A stretch of DNA of 64,000 nucleotides from Nocardioides sp. S-1144 (GTDB taxonomy: Bacteria > Actinomycetota > Actinomycetes > Propionibacteriales > Nocardioidaceae), in assembly GCF_005954645.2 (NCBI RefSeq), contig NZ_CP040695.2:186001-250000 (forward strand), written 5' to 3'. The position numbers were made by a program, and so were the translations under genes. Shown here one piece after another: positions 34,359 through 43,355 of this stretch (positions are counted from its first letter, which is position 1; the number at the start of each line of letters is the position of its first letter). Under the pieces are notes generated by a model. The model did no database searches and was not told the origin of the DNA. It saw only the letters and a list, made by a program, of their open reading frames with translations.

Positions 34359-35251
34359 CCACGCTCCGCAACCTCTGGGCCGTCCCGACCGCCCGGTTCG
34401 CCCTCGTCGTGCTCGCCGCCGTCGCGCTGCTCGCCGTCCTCGGTGAGGCCCTGGCCCCGCACGACCCGCTGAGGCAGTACACCGACCGGGTGCTCGAGGG
34501 CCCGAGCGCCGACCACCTCCTCGGCACCGACTACGTCGGCCGCGACGTCCTCAGCCGGCTGATGGCCGGGACCCGGCTGTCGGTGGTGGGGGCGGCCGAG
34601 GCGGTCCTCATCGGTGGCCTCCTCGGCATCCCCACCGGCCTGGCCTCCGCCTGGCTCGGGCCGCGGCTCGAGTGGCTGACCCTGCGGGTCAGCGACACCC
34701 TGGTGATCCTGCCGTTCACGGTCTTCGCCATCGCCGTGGCGGGCACCCTCGGCAACGGCCTGCAGCAGGCGATGTTCGCCATCGGCGTGCTGATCAGCCC
34801 GATCTTCTTCCGGGTCACCCGCGCCGTCGCGCTCGGCCTGCGCCGCCAGCAGTACGTCGAGGCCGCCGAGCTGATGGGCGCCTCGCAGTGGTGGACCCTG
34901 CGCACGCACATCTGGAGCAAGGTGCTCCCGAACGTCGCCGTCACCGCGGCCCAGGCCACCGGTGCCGCGCTGCTCGTCGTCGCCTCGCTGTCGTTCCTCG
35001 GCCTCGGCGTCTCGCCGCCGGCGCCGACCTGGGGCGGGATGCTCGCCTCCGACCTCGACTACCTCGCCCAGCAGCCGTGGGCCCCGGTCTACCCGGGCCT
35101 GCTGATGATGGCGACCGTCGGGTCCCTCAACCTGCTCGCCGACGCCGTCCGCGAGGCCACCGGCGACGCGCCGCGCCGCCGGCGCCGGCGCGGACCCGTC
35201 CGCACCGCCGCCACGCCCGCGCCCGCCCGGAAGGAGAACGCCGATGCCTGA
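34355..35251 (+). CDS. ABC transporter permease (DppC-like)
   Basis: A 298-residue partner permease. It shows DPLRQYTDRVLEGPSADHLLGTDYVGRDVLSRLMAGTR (the DppC periplasmic signature, landmark), about six helices, and the EAA loop QYVEAAELMGASQWWTLRTHIWSKVLPN. The C-terminus is a basic, disordered tail (PRRRRRRGPVRTAATPAPARKE). Start ATG 34355 overlaps the upstream stop by four bases, and its end overlaps the next start by eight, indicating tight translational coupling. Confidence 0.92.
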   Translation: MTTLRNLWAVPTARFALVVLAAVALLAVLGEALAPHDPLRQYTDRVLEGPSADHLLGTDYVGRDVLSRLMAGTRLSVVGAAEAVLIGGLLGIPTGLASAWLGPRLEWLTLRVSDTLVILPFTVFAIAVAGTLGNGLQQAMFAIGVLISPIFFRVTRAVALGLRRQQYVEAAELMGASQWWTLRTHIWSKVLPNVAVTAAQATGAALLVVASLSFLGLGVSPPAPTWGGMLASDLDYLAQQPWAPVYPGLLMMATVGSLNLLADAVREATGDAPRRRRRRGPVRTAATPAPARKENADA

Positions 35252-36281
35252 GTCCCCACCGGTCCTCGAGGTCAGCGACCTCCAGGTCTCCGTCGGCGAC
35301 CACCTGGTCGCCGTCCACGACGTGTCCTTCGCGATCGGCCGCGGCGAGTCCGTCGGCCTGGTCGGGGAGTCCGGGAGCGGCAAGACGCTCACCTGCCGTG
35401 CCGTGCTCGGCCTGCTGCCGGCCACCGGCGAGGTCGACCACGGCCGGATCGTGCTCGGCGGTGGCGGCGAGGGCGGCGACGACGTCGTCGAGCTCACCGG
35501 CGCCTCGCGCGCCACCTGGAACCAGGTCCGCGGCACCCGCCTGGGCGCGGTGTTCCAGGACTCCGCGTCCTACCTGAACCCCTCGCTCACCGTCGGTCAC
35601 CAGCTCGCCGAGCAGCTGCGCGTCAAGGGCGGGCTCGGCAGGGCCCGGGCCCGTGCCCGCGCCGTCGAGCTGTTCGACGAGGTCGGGCTGCACGACCCGG
35701 CGTCGGTCTTCCACCAGTACCCGCACCAGCTCTCCGGCGGGATGCAGCAGCGGGTGCTCATCGCGATCGCGATCTCCTGCGAGCCCGAGCTGCTCATCGC
35801 CGACGAGGCCACCACCGCGCTCGACGTCGTCATCCAGGCCGAGATCCTGGCACTGCTGCGTCGCCTGCGCGAGACCCACGGGCTGTCGCTGCTGCTGGTC
35901 ACCCACGACCTCGCCGTCGTGGCCGAGACCTGCCAGCGCATCCTGGTGATGTACGGCGGCCAGGTGGTCGAGAGCGGCACCACCGAGGAGGTGCTCGCCC
36001 GGCCGAAGCACCCCTACACGCAGGCGCTCATGGGCGTCGCGACGATCGGCACCTGGGAGCGCCGAGCGCTCGAGGTCATCCCCGGGCAGCCGCCCGCGGC
36101 CGGCGAGGTGATGCCCGGCTGCCGGTTCGCGCCGCGCTGCCGCTGGGTGACCGAGGCGTGCGTGTCCGGTCCGGTCCCGCTCGCCGACCTGGGGGAGGGC
36201 CGCGCCGCCCGCTGCGTCCGCGTCGACGACGTCCTCGACGGCCCCGCCACCGAGACCGTCCTGGAAGGAGCCGCACCATGA
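35244..36281 (+). CDS. ABC transporter ATP-binding protein (DppD-like)
   Basis: A 345-residue ATPase: Walker A GESGSGKT (41-48), Q-loop around VFQDSASYLNP, signature LSGGMQQRV, Walker B LLIADEATTALDV and switch histidine in LLVTHDLAVVAE. The C-terminal about 60 residues are the oligopeptide-transporter helical/cysteine region (PGCRFAPRCRWVTEACVSG), which can carry an iron-sulfur cluster in this family. It energises import with the next gene product. Confidence 0.93.
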   Translation: MPESPPVLEVSDLQVSVGDHLVAVHDVSFAIGRGESVGLVGESGSGKTLTCRAVLGLLPATGEVDHGRIVLGGGGEGGDDVVELTGASRATWNQVRGTRLGAVFQDSASYLNPSLTVGHQLAEQLRVKGGLGRARARARAVELFDEVGLHDPASVFHQYPHQLSGGMQQRVLIAIAISCEPELLIADEATTALDVVIQAEILALLRRLRETHGLSLLLVTHDLAVVAETCQRILVMYGGQVVESGTTEEVLARPKHPYTQALMGVATIGTWERRALEVIPGQPPAAGEVMPGCRFAPRCRWVTEACVSGPVPLADLGEGRAARCVRVDDVLDGPATETVLEGAAP

Positions 36282-37369
36282 CCACCACGCAGGAACGAGC
36301 CGTCGCCCTCGAGGAGGGCCGGGCCACCGTCGCCCCGCTGCTCGAGGTCAGTGGCCTGTCGGTCTCCTACGCCCCGCCCCGCAAGGGCGTCGGCCTGGGC
36401 ACCGGCGCCGCCCTGACCGAGGCGAGCCTCCAGGTGCGCCCCGGCGAGATCGTCGGCATCGTCGGCGAGACCGGGTCGGGCAAGACCACCCTGGCCCGCG
36501 CCACCGTGGGCCTGGTCCGACCGGCCGCCGGCCGCATCGAGTTCGCCGGCCAGGACATGGGGTCGCTGCGGGGCCGCGCGCTGCGCGACTTCCGACGCTC
36601 CGGCCAGGTGCAGCTGGTCTTCCAGGACCCGCTGCGCTCCCTCGACCCCGACCTGACCGTCGCCGAGCTGGTCCGCGAGCCGCTCGACGTCGCCGGCACC
36701 CTGCCCCGCACGGGGCCCGGTGGGCGGCAGGAGCGCGTCGCGGAGTCGCTCCGGCTCGTCGGCCTCGACCCCGAGACGATGCTCGGACGCCGTCCGCGCG
36801 AGCTCTCCGGCGGGCAGCGGCAGCGGATCTCGCTGGCCCGCGCCATCTCGACCCGGCCGAAGCTGCTCTTCTGCGACGAGCCGGTCTCCGCGCTCGACGT
36901 GTCGAACCGCAACCTGGTGCTCAGCCTGCTCGACCGGCTCCGGAACGAGCTCGGGCTCGCGGTCGTGATCATCGCCCACGACCTCAGCTCGCTGGCCGGC
37001 ATCGCCGACCGGGTCGCGGTGTTCTACCGCAGCCGGGTCGTCGAGCAGGGGCCGATCCAGGCCGTGCTCGAGCGGCCGGCCCACCCCTACACCGGCCTGC
37101 TCACCGCGTCGGCGCCCAGCGTCACGCAGGTCGACCGGCTCCGCCCCGACCAGCTGCGACCCGAGCCGGGCGCGCGGGAGTGGCCGGCGCACGGCGTCTG
37201 CGTGTTCGCCGCCCGGTGCCGCTTCGCCCACGACGCGTGCGTCGAGCAGCCGGCACCGCTCCGGCTCGCCGGCGACCGCGAGGCCGCCTGCCACGTGGCC
37301 GGCGCCTGGCGGGCCCAGCTGGGCACGCAGGTGGGCACCGACGACCGCCCCCACACCGAGGAGTCCTGA
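36278..37369 (+). CDS. ABC transporter ATP-binding protein (DppF-like)
   Basis: A 363-residue ATPase: Walker A GETGSGKT (63-70), VFQDPLRSLDPDL (Q-loop), LSGGQRQRISLARAI signature, LLFCDEPVSALDV Walker B and IIAHDLSSLAG. It ends with the family cysteine cluster (CVFAARCRFAHDAC). The start ATG overlaps the preceding stop (ATGA) and its own stop overlaps the next start (TGATG), so expression is stoichiometric with the neighbours. Confidence 0.93.
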   Translation: MTTTQERAVALEEGRATVAPLLEVSGLSVSYAPPRKGVGLGTGAALTEASLQVRPGEIVGIVGETGSGKTTLARATVGLVRPAAGRIEFAGQDMGSLRGRALRDFRRSGQVQLVFQDPLRSLDPDLTVAELVREPLDVAGTLPRTGPGGRQERVAESLRLVGLDPETMLGRRPRELSGGQRQRISLARAISTRPKLLFCDEPVSALDVSNRNLVLSLLDRLRNELGLAVVIIAHDLSSLAGIADRVAVFYRSRVVEQGPIQAVLERPAHPYTGLLTASAPSVTQVDRLRPDQLRPEPGAREWPAHGVCVFAARCRFAHDACVEQPAPLRLAGDREAACHVAGAWRAQLGTQVGTDDRPHTEES

Positions 37370-38496
37370 TGGCCATCGAGTTCATCGGCATCACCGCCAC
37401 CCAGGAGACCAGCAGCAGCGTCGCCGAGCAGAACCGCGTCGACGGCATCTCCGCCCAGACCGAGTCCGGCGTCCCCGTCGGGCCGACCGTCAACCCGGCC
37501 TACGCCGCCCGGCTGGCCCGGGCCCACGAGACGGCCGGTTTCGACCGGGTGCTGGTCGCCCACTCCTCCGCGACGCCCGACGGGTTCCTGGTGGCCTCGC
37601 ACGTGCTGCAGTCGACCACCCGGCTGGGCGTGCTCCTGGCCCACCGGCCCGGCTTCCTCGCGCCGACCCTGACCGCCCGCGCCTACGCGACGCTCGATGC
37701 CTACTTCCCGGGCCGGGTGGCGATGCACGTCATCACCGGCGGAGACGACGTCGACCAGGCGCGCGACGGCGACTTCTCCGACAAGGTGACCCGCTACCGC
37801 CGCACCGACGACTTCCTGACCGTGCTCCGGCGCGAGTGGGAGTCCGAGGAGCCCTTCGACCACGACGGCGAGTTCTACCGGGTCGAGGGTGCCTGGTCGG
37901 CCGTGCGCCCCGCCCCCGGTGCCGTCCCGGTCTACTTCGGCGGGGCGTCCGACGACGCCATCCGCGTCGGCGGCAAGCACGCCGACGCCTACGCGTTCTG
38001 GGGCGAGCCGCTCGACGGCATCCGCGAGCGGATCGCCCAGGTGCGGTCCGCGGCGGCGCCGTACGGCCGGGACCCGCGCTTCAGCGTGAGCCTGCGCCCG
38101 ATCGTCGCCGACACCGAGGCCGCGGCGTGGGCCCGCGCCGAGGCGATCCTCGCCGCCACCCAGGAGCGCTGGGGCACCACGCGGCGCACCTTCGGCCTCG
38201 ATGGCCGGAACGCGGTCGGCTCCCAGCGCCTGCTCGACGCCGCCGACAGGGGCGACGTCCACGACAAGCGCCTGTGGACCGCGCTGGCCAAGGTCACCGG
38301 TGCCACCGGCAGCTCCACCGCCCTCGTCGGGACCCACGAGCAGGTCGCCGACGCGCTGCTCGACTACGTCGACCTCGGCGTCACCACCCTGCTCATCCGC
38401 GGCTTCGAGCCGCTCGACGACGCGGCGTCCTACGCCGGCGTCATCGACCTGGTGCGCGCCGGCGCCGCCGACCGTGCGCCCGCGCTCGCCGGCTGA
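37369..38496 (+). CDS. SsuD-like FMN-dependent monooxygenase (LLM class), copy 1
   Basis: A 375-residue luciferase-like enzyme of the alkanesulfonate-monooxygenase branch: FDRVLVAHSSATPDGFLVASHVLQST, YFPGRVAMHVITGGDDVDQARDGDF and KVTRYRRTDDFLTVLRREW are SsuD-type landmarks. It would use FMNH2 and O2 to release sulfite from a sulfonate, or a related C-S cleavage. About 40 percent alike by eye to the next gene, so they are probably paralogues acting on related substrates or as a pair. It is translationally coupled to the transporter ATPase. Confidence 0.88.
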   Translation: MAIEFIGITATQETSSSVAEQNRVDGISAQTESGVPVGPTVNPAYAARLARAHETAGFDRVLVAHSSATPDGFLVASHVLQSTTRLGVLLAHRPGFLAPTLTARAYATLDAYFPGRVAMHVITGGDDVDQARDGDFSDKVTRYRRTDDFLTVLRREWESEEPFDHDGEFYRVEGAWSAVRPAPGAVPVYFGGASDDAIRVGGKHADAYAFWGEPLDGIRERIAQVRSAAAPYGRDPRFSVSLRPIVADTEAAAWARAEAILAATQERWGTTRRTFGLDGRNAVGSQRLLDAADRGDVHDKRLWTALAKVTGATGSSTALVGTHEQVADALLDYVDLGVTTLLIRGFEPLDDAASYAGVIDLVRAGAADRAPALAG

Positions 38497-38524
38497 CCAC
38501 CCTCGACCCGAGAGAAGACCCACC

Positions 38525-39706
38525 ATGACGCCCACCCCCAGCACCCCCAGCACCCCCGGCGCCCCGGGCGCCGCCGGCCCCGCCCGGTACGACGACGTCG
38601 AGCTGCTCGGCATGATCGGGACCTCGGACGCCTCCGAGATCCGCCCGGCCAGCGGCCCGGCGGTCGACCCCGACCACACCGCGCGGTTCGCCCAGGCCCA
38701 CGAGGAGGGCGGCTTCGACCGCGTCCTCATCGGCTACGGCTCGGGGTGGGCGGAGACCAACCAGGTCGCCGCCTTCGCCGCCTCCCGCACCGAGCGGCTC
38801 GGGATGCTCGTCGCGCACCGCCCGGGCGTGGTCCACCCGACCCTGGCGTCGCGGACCTTCAGCACCCTCGACCACTTCAGCAAGGGCCGCGTCGCGCTCA
38901 ACATCGTGACCGGCGGCAACGACACCGAGCAGCGCCGCGAGGGCGACTACCTTCCGCACGACGAGCGCTACGCCCGCACCGACGAGTACCTCCAGGTGCT
39001 GCGCGAGTCGTGGGACACCACGGGACCGCGCGACTTCGACGGCAGCTACTACCGCTTCGAGGGCTTCGCCCCGCAGGTGCACCCCTACGAGGGCCGCCAC
39101 CTCGAGCTGTTCTTCGGCGGCAGCTCGGCGGCGGCGTACCCGGTCGGTGCGAGGCACGCCGACACCTACATGCTCTGGGGCGAGCCGCTCGCGGAGACCG
39201 CCGAGCAGATCGCGACCGTCGAGCAGCGCAGCCGCGAGATCGGGCGCACCACCCGCCCGCGGATCTCGGTGTCGTTCCGCCCGATCCTGGGGGCCACCGA
39301 CGAGCTCGCGTGGGAGCGCGCCCACGGCATCCTCGACACCATCAACGGCGCCGTCGGCGCGCAGTTCAAGGAGAAGGTGCACCGCCTGCACCCCCAGGAC
39401 CGGGGCCCGCAGAACGCCGGGTCGCAGCGGCTGCTGTCGGTGGCCGAGAAGGGCGAGCTGCACGACCGCTGCCTGTGGACGCCGACCGCCAGCGCCGTCG
39501 GCGGCGGCGGCAACTCCACCGCGCTGGTCGGCTCGCCCGAGACGGTCGCGGCCGCCATCCTCGACTACGTCGAGATCGGCGTGAACGCGGTGCTCATCCG
39601 CGGCTACGACCCGCTCCAGGACGCCATCGACTACGGCCGCGACCTGCTGCCGCTGGTCCGCCAGGAGCTGGCCCACCGCGCCGCCGGGACCGCCCGTGCC
39701 TCCTGA
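38525..39706 (+). CDS. SsuD-like FMN-dependent monooxygenase (LLM class), copy 2
   Basis: A 393-residue enzyme with a proline-rich N-terminal leader (TPTPSTPSTPGAPGAAGP) before the luciferase-like barrel. FDRVLIGYGSGWAETNQVAAFAASRTERLGMLVAHRPG and GRVALNIVTGGNDTEQRREGDY match SsuD; the GGGGNSTALVGSPETVA end aligns with copy 1. RBS GAGAGAAGA precedes ATG 38525, and the stop overlaps the CoA-transferase start by 11 bases. Function as for copy 1: oxygenolytic cleavage of an organosulfur compound, inferred from family and context. Confidence 0.88.
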   Translation: MTPTPSTPSTPGAPGAAGPARYDDVELLGMIGTSDASEIRPASGPAVDPDHTARFAQAHEEGGFDRVLIGYGSGWAETNQVAAFAASRTERLGMLVAHRPGVVHPTLASRTFSTLDHFSKGRVALNIVTGGNDTEQRREGDYLPHDERYARTDEYLQVLRESWDTTGPRDFDGSYYRFEGFAPQVHPYEGRHLELFFGGSSAAAYPVGARHADTYMLWGEPLAETAEQIATVEQRSREIGRTTRPRISVSFRPILGATDELAWERAHGILDTINGAVGAQFKEKVHRLHPQDRGPQNAGSQRLLSVAEKGELHDRCLWTPTASAVGGGGNSTALVGSPETVAAAILDYVEIGVNAVLIRGYDPLQDAIDYGRDLLPLVRQELAHRAAGTARAS

Positions 39707-40877
39707 GTCCCCGGCCGCCACGGCGGCGCGCCCGCTGAGCGGCGTCCGGGTCGTCGAGCTCGCCCACGTGGCGGCCGGCCCGTTCGCCGGGATGCTGCTG
39801 GCCGACCTCGGCGCCGACGTCGTCAAGGTCGAGCCGCCGACCGGTGACCAGATGCGGGCGTGGCCCCCGTTCGCCCGCGACGGCGCGGGCGCCTGCTTCA
39901 GCCACAACTTCGCCTCGGTCAACCGCAACAAGCGCAGCGTCGTCGCCGACCTCAAGGACCCCGCCCAGCTCGCCTCCGTGCGGGAGCTGGTGGCCAGCGC
40001 CGACGTGGTCGTGGAGAACTACCGCCCGGGCGTGCTCGACCGGCTCGGCCTCGGCTACGACGAGGTGTCGGCCGGTCACCGCGGCCTCGTCTACGCCTCG
40101 ATCTCCGGTTACGGCCTGACCAGCCCCTACGTCAACGACGGCGCCTACGACGTCGTGGTGCAGGGGATGGCCGGGCTGATGAGCGTCACCGGCGAGCCCG
40201 ACGGCGGCCCGGTGAAGTCCGGGGTGCCGGTCGGCGACTTCACCGCCGGGCTGTACGCCGCCTACACGATCGCCGCGGTGCTGCCGCAGGTCCGCCACAG
40301 CGGCACCTCGGTGCGCCTCGACGTGCCGATGCTCGACTGCCTCATTGGGGTCTCGGCCCTGCAGACCAGCGAGTACTGGGGCTCCGGTCGCGAGCCGGCC
40401 CGGCTCGGGACGGCGCACCCGCGCAACGCGCCGTACCAGGGCTTCGCGGCCGCCGACGGCGACCTGACGATCGCGGCCGGCAACGACCGGCTCTGGGCCG
40501 CCGTGGCCGACGTGGTCGGCCTGCCGCACCTCGTCGAGGACCCGCGCTTCCTCACCCAGGCCGACCGCGTCGCGCACCAGGGCGAGCTCGCGGCCCTGCT
40601 GGGCGAGCAGCTCGCGACCGAGAAGCGCGACCACTGGCTGAGCGAGCTGCGCCGGCGCGGCGTCCCGTGCGGGCCGGTCAACACCTTCGGCGAGGTGCTC
40701 GCCGACCCGCACGTCGAGGCGACCGGCCTGGTCGCCCGGCTCGAGGTCCCGGTGGCCGGCGAGGTGCCGACGGTGGTCTACCCCGTCCGGATCTCCGGCC
40801 AGGACGCGCGGCTGGACCGCGGCGCGCCCGCGCTCGGCGGCAACCCCGAGGTCCACGCCGAGTGGGTGGCGTCGTGA
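39696..40877 (+). CDS. CoA-transferase (CaiB/BaiF, class III)
   Basis: A 393-residue family III CoA-transferase: GVRVVELAHVAAGPFAGMLLADLGADVVKVEPP at the N-terminus, NRNKRSVVADLKDP, and GAYDVVVQGMAGLMSVTG, where the aspartate is the expected catalytic residue. It moves CoA between carboxylic acids. In this operon it probably activates the carboxylate left after C-S or C-N cleavage, feeding the crotonase that follows. The GTG start lies inside the previous gene; its stop overlaps the crotonase start (GTGA). Confidence 0.9.
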   Translation: MPPESPAATAARPLSGVRVVELAHVAAGPFAGMLLADLGADVVKVEPPTGDQMRAWPPFARDGAGACFSHNFASVNRNKRSVVADLKDPAQLASVRELVASADVVVENYRPGVLDRLGLGYDEVSAGHRGLVYASISGYGLTSPYVNDGAYDVVVQGMAGLMSVTGEPDGGPVKSGVPVGDFTAGLYAAYTIAAVLPQVRHSGTSVRLDVPMLDCLIGVSALQTSEYWGSGREPARLGTAHPRNAPYQGFAAADGDLTIAAGNDRLWAAVADVVGLPHLVEDPRFLTQADRVAHQGELAALLGEQLATEKRDHWLSELRRRGVPCGPVNTFGEVLADPHVEATGLVARLEVPVAGEVPTVVYPVRISGQDARLDRGAPALGGNPEVHAEWVAS

Positions 40878-41494
40878 CGGCCGTGCTGCGGGTGACCCGC
40901 GGGGACGTCTGGACGGTCGTCCTCGACCGGCCCGGGCGCGCCAACGCCCTCTCGGCCGAGCTGGTCGAGGCGCTGCACACGACGCTCGACGAGGCCGAGC
41001 GGGCAGCACCGCAGGCCCTGGTGCTGCGCGGCAACGCCCGGCACTTCGCGGCCGGCTTCGACCTCGGCGGGCTCGAGCACGAGACCGACGCGACGCTGGC
41101 CCTGCGGTTCCTCCGCGTCGGCGTCCTGCTCGAGCGGCTGCTCGCGGCGCCCTACGTCACGGTGGCGGTCGCCGACGGCGCCGCCGTCGGGGCCGGCGCC
41201 GACCTGGTGCTCGCCTGCGACCACCGCCTCGTCGCCCCCGAGGTCACCCTCCGCTTCCCCGGCTCGGCGTTCGGGGTCGCCCTCGGCACCGTGCGCCGCG
41301 CCGAGCTGGGCGCCGTCCCGGCCACCGGCGTGCCCGCCGACCTCGCCGACGCGCTGCGGACGCCGTTCTCGCCGCGGCCCTCGCACGACTCCGACGCCGA
41401 GCTCGCCGCGCTGGCCCGCTCCGTGTCGGTCCCCGGCCTGCGCGACCGCATCGCCGCCCACGCCGCCCGCACCCTCCCGAAGGAGCACGCATGA
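40874..41494 (+). CDS. Short crotonase-fold protein (enoyl-CoA hydratase/isomerase family)
   Basis: A 206-residue crotonase, about 50 residues shorter than usual because the C-terminal helices are cut down. The oxyanion-hole segments are present (ANALSAELVEALH; AAGFDLGGL; GAAVGAGADLVLACDHRL). The two glutamates of hydratases are absent: AGAD replaces the GGCE motif and RFPGSAFGV replaces the PE motif. So it is unlikely to hydrate enoyl-CoA. A decarboxylase, isomerase or C-S lyase on a CoA thioester is more plausible. Its context with the CoA-transferase supports CoA-linked chemistry. Confidence 0.82.
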   Translation: MTAVLRVTRGDVWTVVLDRPGRANALSAELVEALHTTLDEAERAAPQALVLRGNARHFAAGFDLGGLEHETDATLALRFLRVGVLLERLLAAPYVTVAVADGAAVGAGADLVLACDHRLVAPEVTLRFPGSAFGVALGTVRRAELGAVPATGVPADLADALRTPFSPRPSHDSDAELAALARSVSVPGLRDRIAAHAARTLPKEHA

Positions 41495-42096
41495 CCCAGC
41501 AGATCCAGCAGCCGCCGGCCCAGGAGCCGGTCGTGCCCGTCACCAGCGACGTCCCCGCCGTGGCCGCGCTCGCCCGCGCGGTCGAGGAACTCATCGCCCA
41601 GGGCCTCGACGAGCAGGCGCTCACCGCCGCCGTCCGCGCCGAGCTCGAGGCGGCGCTCGCCGCCGGGTTCGAGCTGCCGGCCGAGCAGGTGCGCCCCGAC
41701 CCCGAGCGCTACGTGATGTACCCGCTGCACGTCGCCGCCGACGGCGGCTTCTCGATCGCCAGCGCCGTCTGGGACGTCGGCCAGGGCACGCCCGTGCACG
41801 GCCACGAGACCTGGGGCGTGGTCGGGATCTACTCCGGCGTCGAGGTCGAGACCCGCTTCGAGAAGCCGGCGCGTCCCGGGGTCCCGCTGGTGCTGGAGGG
41901 CACCGACGAGTGGGGTGCCGGCCAGGTGACCGTCTGCTGCACCACCGACGACGACGTCCACCAGGTGCGGTGCGGCGGCGACCAGCCGGTCGTCGGCATC
42001 CACGTCTACGGCGCCGACATCGGCACCCTCCCGCGCCGCAGCTACGACCCCGCGACCGGCGGCGTGCACTGGTTCACGTCCCGCTGGGCCGGCTGA
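41491..42096 (+). CDS. Cysteine dioxygenase-type thiol dioxygenase
   Basis: A 201-residue cupin of the CDO family with the 3-His iron site: His103 and His105 in PVHGHETWG and His157 in DDVHQV. Residues after Trp108 (GVVGIYSGVEVETRF) match bacterial thiol dioxygenases, which oxidise cysteine, 3-mercaptopropionate or mercaptosuccinate to the sulfinate. Such an enzyme inside the monooxygenase operon is the strongest pointer to an organosulfur substrate. The start overlaps the crotonase stop by four bases. Confidence 0.86.
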   Translation: MTQQIQQPPAQEPVVPVTSDVPAVAALARAVEELIAQGLDEQALTAAVRAELEAALAAGFELPAEQVRPDPERYVMYPLHVAADGGFSIASAVWDVGQGTPVHGHETWGVVGIYSGVEVETRFEKPARPGVPLVLEGTDEWGAGQVTVCCTTDDDVHQVRCGGDQPVVGIHVYGADIGTLPRRSYDPATGGVHWFTSRWAG

Positions 42097-42132
42097 CCTC
42101 CCCGAACCCACCGATCCACAGGAGACCCGAAC

Positions 42133-42837
42133 ATGACCGTCACCACCTGGGACGAGCCCGCCGGCGCCACCCCCCGCGGCACCCTGATCGTGCTGCCCGG
42201 CCGCGGCGAGACCGCGGCGTCCTACCAGCGCCTCGGCAAGCGGCTCGCCGCGGACGCCTACCGGGTGCGCCTGGTGCCCGTCGACCTCGACGACCTCACC
42301 GCCGCCCGCGAGCAGGTCGAGAAGCTGCTCGCCGACGAGTCGCTGCCGGCGCCGAAGGTGCTCGTCGGCGCCGACAGCGGCGCCACCCTGGCCGCGACCC
42401 TCGTGAGCGAGGTCGACGCCGACGCCGCCGTGATCGCCGGGCTCGCGCTGCCCGGGGCGACCGGCGACACCGGGGCCACCTGGGACGACGAGCTCGACGC
42501 CCGGTCCGCGTGTCCGGTGCACCGCTCCGTGATCGAGGGCGACGCCGGCTTCGAGCGCGCCGCGCTCGCCCGCCCGCTGCCGTGGTCGGACCTGGAGCTG
42601 ACCGCGCCCGCCAAGCCGGTCCTGGTGGTCCACGGCGCGGCGGACGCCGTCAGCCCGGCCGACGCCGCCGTCGCGCCCTACGCCGGGGCGCCGACGGCTC
42701 GGACCTGGCTGGTGCAGGGCGGGCGGCACGACGTCCTCAACGACGTCTCGCACCGCTCGGTGGCCGCCACGATCGTGCTCTTCCTCGAGTCCCTCAAGCT
42801 CGGACCCGACCTGCCGCCGGTGCTGGTGCCGGCATGA
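42133..42837 (+). CDS. Alpha/beta hydrolase
   Basis: A 234-residue protein: GTLIVLPGRGETAASYQRL (oxyanion strand), nucleophile serine in VGADSGATLAA, acid in HGAADAVSPADA and histidine in GGRHDVLND, a complete triad. It belongs to the phospholipase/carboxylesterase-like small hydrolases. It may cleave an ester or thioester formed in the pathway. RBS CAGGAGACCC precedes ATG 42133; the stop overlaps the flavin reductase start. Confidence 0.85.
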   Translation: MTVTTWDEPAGATPRGTLIVLPGRGETAASYQRLGKRLAADAYRVRLVPVDLDDLTAAREQVEKLLADESLPAPKVLVGADSGATLAATLVSEVDADAAVIAGLALPGATGDTGATWDDELDARSACPVHRSVIEGDAGFERAALARPLPWSDLELTAPAKPVLVVHGAADAVSPADAAVAPYAGAPTARTWLVQGGRHDVLNDVSHRSVAATIVLFLESLKLGPDLPPVLVPA

Positions 42838-43331
42838 GCGTGCTCACCACCAACCAGGACCTCGACCCGCGCCGGCTGCGCGACGCCTTCGGCACCTTCC
42901 CGAGCGGCGTGGTCGCCATCGCGGCCGAGGTCGACGGCCGCCCGGTCGGGCTGGCCGCGAGCTCGTTCGCCTCGGTCAGCCTCGACCCGCCCCTGGTCTC
43001 GGTCAACCTGGCCAACACCTCCAGGACCTGGCCCGACCTGCGGCGCTCCTCGCACCTCGGCGTCACCGTGCTCGCCGGCCACCACGAGGACGTCTGCCGG
43101 GCGCTGGCCGGTCCCGTGGAGCGCCGCTTCGACGACCTCTCCTACACCACCAGCCCGCTCGGTGCGGTCACCCTCGACGACGGCCTGGCCAGCTTCGACT
43201 GCACGATCCACCAGGAGGTCGAGGCCGGCGACCACGTGCTCGTGCTGCTGCGGCTGCACGCCGTCCACCAGGCCGAGGGGGTCGGCCGTCCGCTGGTCTT
43301 CCACCGCAGCGCGTTCGGCACGCTGGCCTGA
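42834..43331 (+). CDS. Flavin reductase (NtaB/SsuE-like partner)
   Basis: A 165-residue FMN-binding split-barrel reductase: DAFGTFPSGVVAIAAEVDGRPVGLAASSFASVSLDPPLVSVNLA is the diagnostic N-terminal region (landmark), and GDHVLVLLRLHAV is the C-terminal strand. It reduces FMN with NAD(P)H and would hand FMNH2 to the three monooxygenases of the operon. It is the last gene and is coupled to the hydrolase (ATGA overlap). Confidence 0.9.
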   Translation: MSVLTTNQDLDPRRLRDAFGTFPSGVVAIAAEVDGRPVGLAASSFASVSLDPPLVSVNLANTSRTWPDLRRSSHLGVTVLAGHHEDVCRALAGPVERRFDDLSYTTSPLGAVTLDDGLASFDCTIHQEVEAGDHVLVLLRLHAVHQAEGVGRPLVFHRSAFGTLA

Positions 43332-43355
43332 CGGCGACCCCGCGAGCGCGGCTCG

